This document shows, one piece after another, positions 12,663 to 24,100 of a DNA stretch of 64,000 nt. Numbering within the stretch: the stretch's first letter is position 1; every line of letters starts with the position of its first letter. The DNA is taken from the NCBI RefSeq assembly GCF_001640805.2, contig NC_066856.1:17413616-17477615 (forward strand). Direction: 5' to 3'. The DNA is from Lates calcarifer. Lineage: Eukaryota; Chordata; Actinopteri; Centropomidae. A model generated the notes under the pieces. It saw only the letters and a list, made by a program, of their open reading frames with translations. It was not told where the DNA came from and made no database searches. The position numbers and the translations under genes are program-made.

Positions 12663-12756
12663 AATTACTATCCGAACTGTGAACATCTATTGTTGTTTAA
12701 TGGCCACCTTCCTGTTACATCTTGGCCAGTCATACCTGCTGTGGTTCTGGTGCTTT

Positions 12757-13020
12757 TAGGAGCAGCTGTTGCACAGGAGGTAAAGTGGGTTGGCCACTCA
12801 CCAGAGGGTTGGTGGCTTGATCCCCGGCTCCTCTCGTCCACATGTGGAAGTGTCCTTCTGAGCCCTATCAGATGTGGATGTGTATGATAGAGCTCAGCTG
12901 TGAGTAGAAGCACTGAGATGTGTGAGAGTGAATGTGACTTGTAGCGTGAAGCGCTTTGAGTGGTCATTAAGACCAGAAGTGCTATATAAATGCAGTCCAT
13001 TTACCATGCAGCCCATTTAC
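12757..13020 (+). mobile_element. tRNA-derived SINE (V-SINE/percomorph type)
   Basis: The 5' part is a decayed tRNA-like promoter. An A-box-like word 'ttgcacaggagg' lies at 12769-12780 and a B-box-like word 'ggtggcttgatcc' at about 12811, followed by 'ccggctcctc'. The body contains 'aagtgtcctt', 'gagtgaatgtgacttgtag' and 'gaagcgctttgagtggtc'. The element ends in 'gctatataaatgcagtcc' plus 'atttacc' units, the hallmark 3' end of a SINE abundant in percomorph fishes. The usual segment with 'gacactgaaccccgaattg' is mostly missing, so this copy carries an internal deletion. It is a non-autonomous retroposon that would depend on a partner LINE for mobility. The exact family name is less certain than the class. 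Confidence 0.8.
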
Positions 13021-15499
13021 TCACTTTCATCCCTAAATAAAGCGGTTATATGGGCTTAACAGTTATCTTGTTTATAACCTCTCACATCGTCTGACCAATT
13101 ACAATATTATCAACCCTGATAGAAATAATTGCTTAGCTGTGGAATTAAGACTAAAGTTATAATGACTCACATAATTTTTTCCAAAGTGTGTTTCTGGGGG
13201 TGCAATCCATAGCTAAAGCTCTTATTTTTGATGCTAAAATATGCCTGGTTCTTTCTCAGGGCATGTCAGGCTTTTCGAAAGTTGGGCATTTAGCAAAGTG
13301 ACTTCATCTGTGCTTCATCTTCGCACTCGGTTTGAACCGAGGCATCTGAGCGCAGCCACTGCTGTGCAGCCAGTGGAAAGAGTTTGACTTTTCTGTCTCT
13401 TCTCTTGTTCCTGCTCTCCCTTCTGTTTGTTACTGGTCCTGTTTCTCTCTTGTTTATCACTCCTATAAACACCTCTTGGTCACTACCAACAGAGAAGGCA
13501 GCCCCATGTACAGAGCGCAGGCAGCAGGAACAGCGGGGAGTGCTAAACAAGACTTCTGCAGGTCTGTCGCTAATGGGAAGGCAGTATGCTCAGAAAAGCC
13601 ATAGTAGCTCACTTTCTCTTTTTCTAATGGGCTCGTGGATGCCAGGCAAATGAGCTTGCCCTGACTGGCCAGGGTCCAGTTCCTCCCCTGCTACTGGAAT
13701 GATCACACTCATTATCTTATTTAGCTCCCGGGTCAACACGAACAGCACAATTCGTGCTTTTTGCCAGCATCGGGTTAACAAAGGCAGTTTTTCCTGCACC
13801 TCTCCCTCTTTTTTATTTCTCTCTGGGGATTCTATGCCATCTGGTATTGTTGGTGGCGGTGAAATCAGGGGGAGCGGGAGGTATCAAAGGGGCCTGTCCT
13901 GCAGTTGATCAAGGGAGAAATCCCGGCTGCCTGTCTCAGGAGTAACATGGCTGGAAGCAAGGGGTCCACACAGGATGAGTTAGACGATCATCATTTCTGG
14001 GTGGAGTCTTGTCCAATATGTGGATAATTTTTTTTTGGCTCCGAATGAGTAATGTTATTATTAATGTATTGAGAGAGGAGGAGAGGAAGAAGAAAGAGAG
14101 AGAGACTTTTGCATTGGGTTTTAGATGTGGGGATATTTCCCCTGTGTAGACTTTCATATCCATTACCTGAAGTGCCTGGCAGTCAGTGCCACAAATGGAG
14201 ATCCCAGTCGCTCTTTATCATAACTCTGACATTCAATATTAAAAATACATTCAAGCATGATTGAATGTTTGATGGTGTTATTCTATGACTGATCTTAGTG
14301 TCTGGCGGCAGCATATCATTTGGGGACTGGTGCATTTGTAGAGCCAAACATAAAACGTTACCTCTGCCAACACTGGATACTCTGGTGGATTCTTTTTAGC
14401 TTTTTTTTTTTTTTTTTTTTTTTTTTACCAGTATTACTGTAGCCATACAAACAAGGCAATTTGACTTGTGTGTCATATTTATTATTGGCAAAGAAAAGGT
14501 GCTAGATATGAGTCTGAATGTTGTTGTCAAGCATTCTCAAATTAATCTCAATTGTTCCCTTCCATTATCTCTGCATCTAGCTATTTAACAATAGACTCCA
14601 GGGGCAGAACCTTTCATGAATGCTCACCCCAAAGACCTCCATATCAAACAAGATAACTGCACATAGAACATCAGAAAATAAAGTGCTGATGGTCACTGAC
14701 AAAGAATCAGATAGGAGACATCACTCATCCAGCACTTAGTCCCAATTGTGATCTACTGCATAAATTAAATATGCTGGAAAATGGCTGCAGCCTTTTAGAA
14801 ATGTCTGCCACCAGTGAGATGGAGTTTTCTGAGGGGACAGGCAGAAACCTCTCTGGGGATTTAGCTCCCGTTTCCAGCGTCCAGATCAAATGAAAAATGA
14901 ATCATTCTGCAGAGTGAAGAATATGATGCATGACTAAAGGGGATGAGGAAGCTGATGGTGGGGTGGTGTACTGTAAACTGTAACTGTTGGCAGATGGAGA
15001 TGGACCAACATGTACTGTGTGGTAAAGGCAACATTTTAAAGAGAATCCAATTTACCTCCAAAGTCTGATTCATAAGACATTTTTAAGTCTGTTCTTCTCT
15101 CTGGGTTCCTGCAGTGTCTTTTTGGCATTTAAACTTCATTATGGCAAATTTCCATGTTGACTCTGTTCAAACATGCTAGGGCCAGTTATGGATAGTACTG
15201 CCATGCTAGAGCAATAAAGGAGATCCACAGACCTTTTTCTTCCTCAGCATGGGAGTGGCAGAACAGCACTGAGGTAGAAAATGTCAATGAAGAAGGGTGT
15301 TTGTTCTTTTTGATTGATGACCATTTCCAGAGCCGGGGTAAGGTCATGTAACCTCCCCTAAACTACTACCTATACCTTTACACATCTCCAACAGTCCACT
15401 TACTAGCTTGTCCTGGAGCTTTCAGACACATCTCAGATAGTATATTTTACATTTTATATTTATCTGTGCTGTAATTCTAAGAGTTGCTAAATGGTGTTT
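13021..15499. other. Non-coding stretch, no gene
   Basis: Short open frames at 13.29-13.95 kb overlap on both strands and resemble no known protein. Purine-rich 'gagagagg' runs occur near 14075-14105. Apart from the poly-T tract listed separately, no feature was recognised. Confidence 0.55.
14401..14426. repeat. Poly-T tract, 26 bases
   Basis: Twenty-six consecutive T. It could be a mononucleotide microsatellite or the poly-A end of a minus-strand retroposon, but no retroposon body is recognisable to its right. Confidence 0.95.
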
Positions 15500-15550
15500 C
15501 ATTGTTTTGAAAAAACAGTGACAATAAAGATCTGTTCTATTCTATTCTAG
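15500..15550 (+). mobile_element. LINE-type 3' end with TTCTA tail
   Basis: 'acagtgacaataaaga' followed by repeats of 'ttcta' to about 15549. The ending 'gacaataaa...ttctattctattct' is typical of teleost L2/CR1-like retrotransposons, whose 3' ends are short tandem repeats. Upstream sequence back to about 15430 may belong to it, but no reverse-transcriptase remnant is visible. Confidence 0.45.
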
Positions 15551-17261
15551 TCCTTTTCCACTGACATGGTGCCAGTGTCTAATCTAGAACCAGTTCCACA
15601 CATTTACAATGAAAATGGTCTGGTGCTGGTGCAAAAAGCTGACACGAGATATACATTTTGATAATAAAATATGCATATACAGACCATATATTTGTGCTTG
15701 TTGTGTCTAACTGCACTGTATTCACACTCGTGGGACCCTTCTATATGTAGGCAGACTATTAAAGTGACTTTCTCTCAGACAGGACACTAAACTGCTAAAT
15801 GCACCACACCCTACTTAAATACCAAAGAGAGATGCTTGCCCTGATATCCTAATAATGTTACATCAATATTTAAAAATGTTAAGTTATTTTATGGGTTTCA
15901 GACATTTATCTGACAAAGTTCCTGGATCACACACATCTTGGGTGTTTGGGAGAAAGTGCCAGAGCTTCTAAACCCACAGGATTGACTGTGCGAAAATTTA
16001 GAGCACAAAAAAAACTGAAAAATTCACTTGACCCTCTGAATTATGAATGCAGAAGAGAGAGCATAGTATTAGTATCATGTTTTTGATGAATATTTTAGCC
16101 ATGCATGAGTGCATCATTTATGACTCAGGAGTGGCTGTCTTCTTGACAGGGTCTGGAGATGTTTTCCTTTGTACAACTCCAGGTACGCTGCCATTATAAT
16201 GACCACACTTGAACATGGATGATGTTGTTGCCTCTTGCACCGGGAGCAGCTAGAATAATGAGCCGCTGATGAGTCACACCGTGACAGCAGTGCAACTCAA
16301 TTACCCAGCAACAACAAACACAGACGTGAAGAAGTGCAGTTTGATGATCCTGAGGAGAAACAAAGCTGTCTTGTTTGGCTGTCTAGTAGTTTCAAGATTC
16401 GTTTGAACGCCCTTCATCATCAACTCCACTGGTTTTCTACTGTAGCTACACAGAGCTGCCTGCCCCATTCATTTTATGAGTGCAGATTTGTAGGGTTAAA
16501 TGACTCACTTGTGTAAGGCTTTCACCTTGCTGTCTCAATATGAGCGAGGAACAAAGAAGGTGCATTTAGCAGGCACCTTTTTGTCAACTTCATCTGTGGA
16601 ATCTGACATCCAATCATCCACACAACAAACACCCACATACAACAAACACACAAAAACATTACAGGATTGTTTGCACATGCTTTTTTCAGTCTGTGAAATG
16701 AACAAGTCAAAGTTCACAAAAAATATAAGTAAAAATCTTGTTGTATTTCCAACCTTTGTGTTCCTCTCAAAATAAATACAATTAGAAGACATACTGCATA
16801 TATCCAGTTATGAGTATATAAGCCCAATTCATTCATCATCCACTCCAATAACTACTACAGGAATATTGTTGATCATCACTGACTGATCAAATTAGATACT
16901 TAATAAGATTAGAGAAAATCATTTCTGTTGTATTTCAGTTTGATTTTGCCATTGAAGATAAACACACACTTTTATTCATCTATTCTAAATCCCTAGGATG
17001 GTTACATAACAAAACAGCCCCATTTTACTCCAGTCCAGAATAGAATAATGAACAGTTAATGACTCCTGTATGTGTGTGGGTGTCAGTTTAACAGGTTTTT
17101 ACTGTAGAACATTCATTATTGAAGCAAACAGATAGAACACTTGGATAAATCACCAAAACTTTGTTCAGTATGTTTATTTTATTTAACACAAAGAATGGCA
17201 TGGCAATCCTATGTGGATGCCTAAACATTATACCAGTATGTCCACTATTAATATCTTATAC
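15551..17261. other. Non-coding stretch, no supported feature
   Basis: Short open frames on both strands (up to 91 codons, 16500-16775) are Ser/Thr-rich chance translations without domains. The left end of the next transposon remnant may begin before 17262, because 'atgtggatgcctaaac' near 17211 looks like a decayed Tc1 terminus. Confidence 0.55.
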
Positions 17262-17583
17262 CAAAACGATGGGCATTAATCTGATGCTATAACAGCCTCC
17301 GCTCTTCTGGGAAGGCTTACCACATTTTGAGACTTGGCTGCAGGGATTTGCTCCCATTCAGCCACAAGAGCATTAGTGAGGATGGCCACTGATGTTAGGC
17401 GATAAGGCTTGGGTTGCCATCAGCATCCCTCAAGGTGTTGGATGGGGTTGAGGTCAGTGCTCTGTGCCAGTCACGTTCTTCCACGCTAAAGAGGGAAAAC
17501 CATTTCAGTAAGGACCTCACCTTGTGTATGTTGTTGTCCTGTTTCGAAACAAGAAAGTGTTGTTCCCTCTGCTCCTCTAATTA
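17262..17583 (-). mobile_element. Degenerate Tc1/mariner transposon fragment
   Basis: A second copy of the family found at 3371-4016, here on the minus strand. Read on the minus strand, 17430-17460 encodes TDLNPIQHLEG, close to the Tc1 transposase signature SPDLNPIEHLW. Flanking DNA includes 'cttctgggaaggctt' and 'gggatttgctcccattca', which are the complement of the C-terminal coding region. 'cacgttcttccac' and 'aaaccatttcagtaaggacct' are the complement of the region just upstream of the signature. Stops and small deletions disable it. Unlike the first copy it has no insertion across the corresponding region. Confidence 0.75.
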
Positions 17584-17829
17584 CTATAGTAATTCAATCT
17601 TAACCCTCGACCAAAGTCTCAAAATAAATGCTAACTTCACTTTGAAAAAAACATCCTCACCCCGAAAGTCTAAAATACTGACTCACATAATTATTGCAAA
17701 CAAGCCCATACACAAACACACTTTCTGGTTATTTCCCATTGAAGAGGGTGAGGGCAGCTCTCATACACACAAAAAGCATGGTGGGTGTTGATTAATACAG
17801 GGCATCAAATTCAAGTTGGCAGCCCCAGA
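17584..17829. other. Non-coding stretch, no supported feature
   Basis: No recognised element. A 125-codon open frame starting at 17414 runs into this segment but is antisense to the transposon remnant and has no domain. Confidence 0.6.
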
Positions 17830-18020
17830 AAAATAAACAGTCCACACTTTAATTAACTCTGCAGAAGAAAGAGTATGACTAAGTCAATATTTATCACGTC
17901 TGGCGATGGAGGCCCACGCTGGCTTCCCCCACTAGGCCCGGCGCTAATTACCTGGAGGCCAACAGGAGCGCTGCTCAGAAATGATGAGATGTTTGGTGGA
18001 TCGTTTCTTAAATTTCCCCC
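17830..18020. promoter_or_regulatory. Candidate conserved non-coding element
   Basis: About 190 bp that differs from its AT-rich surroundings. It is balanced in composition and non-repetitive, with clustered transcription-factor-like words: 'tttaattaact' (17850), 'tatttatcacg' (17890), 'ggcgctaattacctgg' (17940-17955, a TAATTA homeodomain core), and 'aggagcgctgctcag'. The information-dense texture and the lack of a convincing reading frame fit a vertebrate developmental enhancer. This is inference from composition and motifs. The short open frames crossing it on both strands show no domain. Confidence 0.35.
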
Positions 18021-18254
18021 AAGTGCCATGGGTAACACAAAGCAATCACATCAGGGAAAACACAAACACATACACACACGCATACACCTTTTTTTGGTAA
18101 TTGGCTCTAATGAGATGCATGATTAAAGACAAAAATATTTTTTGTTGCAACAAACAGAGGCAGTGTGGTCGCACTAGACAGCTCCCTGCTGGTGCTTCCA
18201 CCTGATGAGAGGGGCTTTGCAAGCTTGATTAGGAGCAACACCTCTAATTGTAAA

Positions 18255-18277
18255 ACACACACACACACACACACACA
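18255..18277. repeat. (AC)11 microsatellite
   Basis: Twenty-three bases of alternating A and C, a typical vertebrate dinucleotide repeat. Confidence 0.95.
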
Positions 18278-20734
18278 GGTTCTGAGTAAATCCTGAGGAC
18301 TGGTCCTTGTTGTTTTACTCACTGTTGCATGCAGACTCTGATGCCAGTGATACAGCTTACAGTAGACATGCACATTTGGAAATCATAGGTAGGCTGAACT
18401 ACACGCTGTAACAGGAACTGCAAATACTTGCAGGTGGATAAGAGAACAAAAATCTTTGAGGGAAGCATTTATCTGGCAAGCTTCAAGTTTGCAGGGTCAC
18501 AGCAAGCCTGCTGTGAGGGCAATAAACCAAAAAGATATCATATTCCCTTTTCACAGCGTGAGGACTTGCCTTATCCACCACTGGGGGAAAAATACGTCTT
18601 TGAGGGAACAATTTTAATTAACTCCCCTTTAGACGTTTTGTGTTGGTATCTTTTGCCTCCCTGGCCCCCCAACCCCCACCCCCTCCTCACCATTTTTCTC
18701 TTCTTTCTTGCTCTCCCTTTCCCTCTGATATGAAATGGTTTCAGGCACAACTTGCTCAGTGTAATTGTCTCCAAAATGGCGCTATGAAGGTCGAAGCCGA
18801 GTAAGGGTCATTTGAATAATTTGATTACGGCACGTTTTTTAACCTGCAAAGCTCTTAATCCCGTGGTGGGCAGGGAATGTTAATGAGTCACCTGCCTTGT
18901 TGTGCTCGCTGATAAGGGAGGGAGGGGAGCAGGGAGGGAGAGAGGGAAGAAATTTTGGTTTTCATTTTGTTGGGGGGGGGGACTACCTCCAACACAGCTG
19001 ATAGACAACTAGACACACTTATGCAAGCATATGCACAACTCTAATGCAGCACTGAGCTCTTTAGGGTATTATTTCCTACCAAATCGTAATGGCCCCCAGC
19101 TGTTTCACATATGTACAGCGATAACTCATAAGCAATTAATGAGACAATGTGACCCCAGCAGATAGAATGGGGCTTCACTCTCATCAGTTATCTGCTTCCT
19201 AGTGCTGTTCAAAGAGCCAAAATGGAGCCTATATCTCACACTGGGGTATCCAGTTTGTACTCTTGAACATATCATAGCCTCAAATGCAGGAACTACCTAG
19301 AAAAAGGGGAAAAATGCTTTTCAGTGGGAAATTGGGTTTTTTGTAAAGGCAGTAAGTGCGCTCCTCCAAGAAGTAAAATTGGGGCAAGACCATTTTAAGA
19401 AGAAGATAGGCCTATTGAATATCACTATGGAAGTGTGTTAGCCAATCTGAGACTGTTGGAGTGAAACCTTTTTCATTTTTCAGCCTCCAATTCTCCCTCT
19501 GTATTAGAGCTCACTAACAGTAATTGAAGAATCTCAGTCTTACCTCTGATGTGGCTGGTAGTTTTTTTTCCCCAAATAAAATGGTAGTCTGTTACTGTAC
19601 TGTAAGACCCAGAGACTGACAGAGACACTCTCCAGACTGCAGAGTTTTTGTCATAATGCCCAAAATCTATACTGAGCAGTGATCAACAACTGAAGAGGTA
19701 CAGTTGTGCTCACAGAACAGATGGACAGCGCACGTTCCTTTGAAAGTCATAATTTCATAGGTTTAATAGGCAGCAGGATTTCACACTTTGTTAATTTGTA
19801 TTCATTGTGAAGCTGAGAGACAGACCAGCACAGGAATTTCTTACTGAAATATTCATCAGAATCCCACAGGGCTTGTACCACTGAGACGCTGGCATAACAG
19901 AGAAAGCAAATAACATCCAAACTAAATTCATTCAGGGTAAACATTTTGCCCTTCCAAACAAGTCACAATTACAGCGACTTAAGAACTGCTTTCTCCTGGT
20001 GTTGTTTTTTCCACCAGAAAAGACAGGAAGGGAAACAGAAATCTTTTCTTTCTTTTCAATTAGAAATCAGCTTTTATGACAGTCTGGCTCGATGAAATGA
20101 ATGTTAATGAATGTTTGCTAATGCAAATGCATACTACTAGTCTCAACCCACGCTTAAAGATTCAAGATTGAATACTTTATTTTCATCTCAGCAAACTTGC
20201 AAAAATTATTCTAGCAGTTGTACCAACTCCACCCAAACAGAAAAAAGGGGTCAAACCAGGTGGATGGATAAAAAAAGTTTGTTCTACTTTTCTTGGAGTA
20301 GCTTTCCAGGATTCACTGACCCCTTGTCAATGCTCACATTCAAGATAATCATAGTGGGGACAGTTAGAGCTTAGGGGTTCCCTGGAGTTTATCCTGACAC
20401 TGAAGTTCCTCTGTATCTCTACGTATTTAGGCTGTGTTTGCCTCCCTTTCTTTTCATAAGTATGTCTCCAGTATACAAATAGGGCTTGCATAAGCTGGGC
20501 AGCTGGTAGGATGTTTATCAGTGTCTTTGGAGCTGCTCTGCCTCTGGGTTGAGGGCTGCTCTTGTCCAAATAGAACCAGGACCCTCCATTGCTGGAGGAC
20601 AGGCAGTTTCCAAGTGGCTTCACTGGTGTCTGCTTGTGCCAAAATGGATGAATGCCGAATGCATATATGAATATAGATGTGTTTACTCTGTCCTTTTTTG
20701 TCTCTATGCTGACTGTGACAGTGTGTAAACTCAT
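18278..20734. other. Non-coding stretch; possible regulatory segment near 18.8 kb
   Basis: The segment 18785-18910 ('gaataatttgattacgg', 'aatcccgtggtggg', 'gttaatgagtcacctg' with a GAGTCA AP-1-like word) has a non-repetitive, motif-rich texture that may mark a conserved element. A purine-rich 'gggagg' stretch follows at 18915-18950. The rest shows only short open frames without domains. Confidence 0.4.
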
Positions 20735-21100
20735 GTAACTATGGCTACATTCATGCTGCAATTGAAAGAGTCCCAATTCTGATATGTAATGTCACCTGCG
20801 GCACCAATCTGATTTACAGAAAAAGCATACGGATGCATGGAGCCACATTTGTTTGGCGTTCTGATCTGCACGTGTGGTGCAAAATTGGATCCTGAGGCAT
20901 GCAAATCTGCCAGCTTCTCCATGACGGTACATAAATCTTACATAATTAACCTGAGAAAAAATGTCATGATTTTTTTGCACCCTTGGCAGCTCGGCTGTTA
21001 GTGTTAGCATGGATGCCCAGAAGACAAACAATGGAAGGAAACCAAAAAAGCCAAAATAATTGGTGTTTGGGGAGAAGCCTTGGTTGAGTCTGAACTGCAA
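20735..21100. mobile_element. Possible hAT-type MITE remnant
   Basis: 'ctacattcatgctgca', 'cccaattctgata', 'caccaatctgattt', 'ttctgatctgcacgtg' and 'aaattggatcc' recur in the arrangement typical of teleost MITEs whose ends read 'gcgttcacactgca' with internal 'aatccgatt' repeats. The ends are too decayed to define inverted repeats or a target duplication. Overlapping open frames on the minus strand (up to 149 codons, 20327-20776) have no transposase motif. Confidence 0.3.
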
Positions 21101-24100
21101 AGCACAGACATTGCTAACAAATGTGTTCAAAACAAGCAACAGGCAGGATGTAGATACTTAAATGTGCTATTATTTTAGTTTTTACTCTTTGCATCCATGT
21201 CTTCTGTGGTCCTTTCCTGGAGCTGATATCAAAACAATGAACATTACAGGATATAAGCAAAGAAGCAGACCTTTAATATGAAAAGAACAACATCAGTTAT
21301 TTAAAACTTACATCAGTAACCAAGTAAATCAAATACCTTCTTGGCCAAACTTAAACCAACTGAATGAAAGCAGCAACACAATTACATATTGTTTTGTGTC
21401 TGTTAAAGTGCCTTTGGTATTGCAAAATCTGCAGGACCCAGTGACATAAAGAGTGATAAACATCTGGCTGCAGGGACTCCTCATGCAGTATAATGGCATG
21501 CTTATAATGAATGCTTAGCTGTAATCAATGACCAGCCCTAATGTGTGGGTGGCAATGCCCTGTAGGCCCCGCAGTGTTGAAAAATGATCCCCAGACATGA
21601 CAGCACATCTCTGTATGGAATCTCATTTGTTTATACTTCTAATAATGTCATAGGCAGAGCTGTGGTCATATTAAGGTAAACTCCCCCTAAATGAATGCAT
21701 ATTTTGTTGAGGTGAATTAAGCTCAGTATTCAACTCAGTAGATTGCTCAGCAGGTTGCTGGCAATGTGTGAAGAAGTGAGAAATGGCAGTGCTGTCTAAC
21801 ATGAGCTCTCGCTGGCACACTCTCCCACAGTCATGCTGTTAAACCTAGTCTGTACGTCCTGGCCAGAGGATGATAAAGGCAGCATTTTATATTTGTTGCG
21901 AGGTAGAAAATACTTATATTCTTCATATTTGATGTTAGATTTTGTTGTTTGTCAGTGTTTTCCTTCTTGAATTAAAGAGCAGAAAGACTCTATCATAGGC
22001 ACAAATGATTTTTGATACTGTACACAACAGACAGATGACATATTACTGACAACAGTGAAATGAAAGAAGGCCTGCAGTTTATTATTATAAATTATTGTAA
22101 TTCTAATTCTATTATGTAGGGAAATTTGATCCATATAAAGTATTATAATCCATGGCAATGCAACCAAAATTACAGAAATATATTGAGACTGAGATCAGCT
22201 GAAGCTTATTTGGAGCTTATCCTGTGTTCCTTAATCTTTGGTGTCATCCTCTTTTAATTGGCTTGACAGATGACAGATGTTTCAGTTGTTTTTTTTTTTT
22301 TTTAAATCCCTGATGTACTTTGGGGATTTTCTGAAGTCTTGAGCAACTCCTACCCAGGTGCAGTTTTTTTTCTTTACCTCACCTCAAGCTGCTCAGGAAT
22401 AACAGCAGTCTAATGTTGGCATCTGAAGTGCTCCACTGGGGCACATTTTTGGGTAAAGTGTCATACTCCGTTTCACTAGGATTCACCAAATCTTCACTCA
22501 ATTTCTCATTTCCCCAGCTAAAGAGTTGCTGTCACCTGCAATACCTGAGTCAGCATATCAGACTCCACACCTGGGGATGAGAAACTTTATCCTATGGAAA
22601 GACTGAGCTCAGATGGTCTTCTTATTCAGTGTGTGCACTGAAGATTTTGGTTTTGTTGTCACCTGTGTCTGCTCAAAACCCTGCATCTTTTGTCCTTCCC
22701 TGGTGGAAACCAGGACAGCGACGTCACCTTTTTTTGACTTTTTTTTGCTGACATTACAAATGTTATGAGCCTTAATTCACAATGGTGGTGGCCTGTTCTT
22801 GCTTGTACCTTGGCAGCGCCTGACGTTAGCCCTATTAGCACGGGACTGTTATTGTGTAGGGATCTGGTTTGATTAATGAATTACTGCCCAACCTCTGTGT
22901 TTTGTGAAACACTGGACGATAACATAAACCCATTCAATTCCTTGGGTGCCTCCATTTATAAAGACTGCATAAAGGTACAAATTTGGTGTCTGTAAGAGGA
23001 AATGAAACTGAGCAAATCAAAAGTTCAGTTACTCTCAGGAGACATTTGTCTTTGCCAACATACAGCAGGTAACTTGAGCTAGAATTACAGGCATAGGTGA
23101 TTTGTACTGGATTAAAACCTCTAACAATCTCAGCAGTCATTAGAAACCACCACATGATCCCAGGTACTTCCTAATTGGTCCTGTGCGATTGGAGCTTATG
23201 TCAAATAAGCCTACAGTAGCTAAAGTCTCCACACATCCCTGCTGCCAACTCCTGGATTCAGCTGCTTATTCCCTTGGTGTAGCCAAATATCCGCTGAGCT
23301 GCAGCATTGGCCCCAGCTTGCAATGTCAACAAGTCCTTTACCAGGATAAGCAAGAGAATTTCCCACAGCAGGGAGCTAAAGAGACTGGAACTGAAATAGA
23401 AATTTCATCACTGGAGCATCATTCCTGACTCACATATTCTGCCTGAAATGTTCATCTAAACAAGTAACATAACAGGTTTTAGACAGTTTTCACTTTTAAA
23501 TGTGTTATTTATTTATTTCATCCCTCAAAAAAACCTACATCAGTGAAAGGCAATACAATGAAATCAGATTATATCAGGGCAAATCCTCTGGTAATTAAGT
23601 GAAAAAATGAGATCCAGTACACTCTTACAATCTAATAAAAGCTCAATGGTATTTCTGTTTCCTGATTTTAACTTATAATTATGGCAGACTGAATGGAATA
23701 AAGGCATTTAACAGATTTCTCGAGAGGGTCGATTCCTTCTTTTATCCATACAAATCTCAGTGACTTGTTAAGATGAACATTTCTCTCTCCATACAGAAGC
23801 AGACTTATCCAGTCTTCCATTTGAATAACCAATTGACAGATCTGAGTGTCAGGAGAAAAGTCTGCCAGTGCAAAGCTGAACTTTCTACATTGACTCAGGC
23901 TTTGGTGAAACACGTCACAGAGCCTACCCTCAGCTATGTTCAACCTGAAGCTAATAAGGATGGCCAACTTGTCCGGCTTGTTAGCAGCAGCCTTGGATGT
24001 TGTAGGCTCATATAGAAAGACAGTGACCGGCGGTACTGAAGCCTGAGATAACGATAGATGGGATACCTTGCTCCCTGTGCTGTCAGTGTCTCATGTATTC

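Noticed and set aside
20327..20776. 149-codon minus-strand frame, the longest in the window
   Set aside because: No recognised motif. It overlaps other frames and runs into a probable MITE remnant.
23183..23428. 81-codon plus-strand frame with mixed composition
   Set aside because: No recognised domain, and length is within what chance gives in a window this size.
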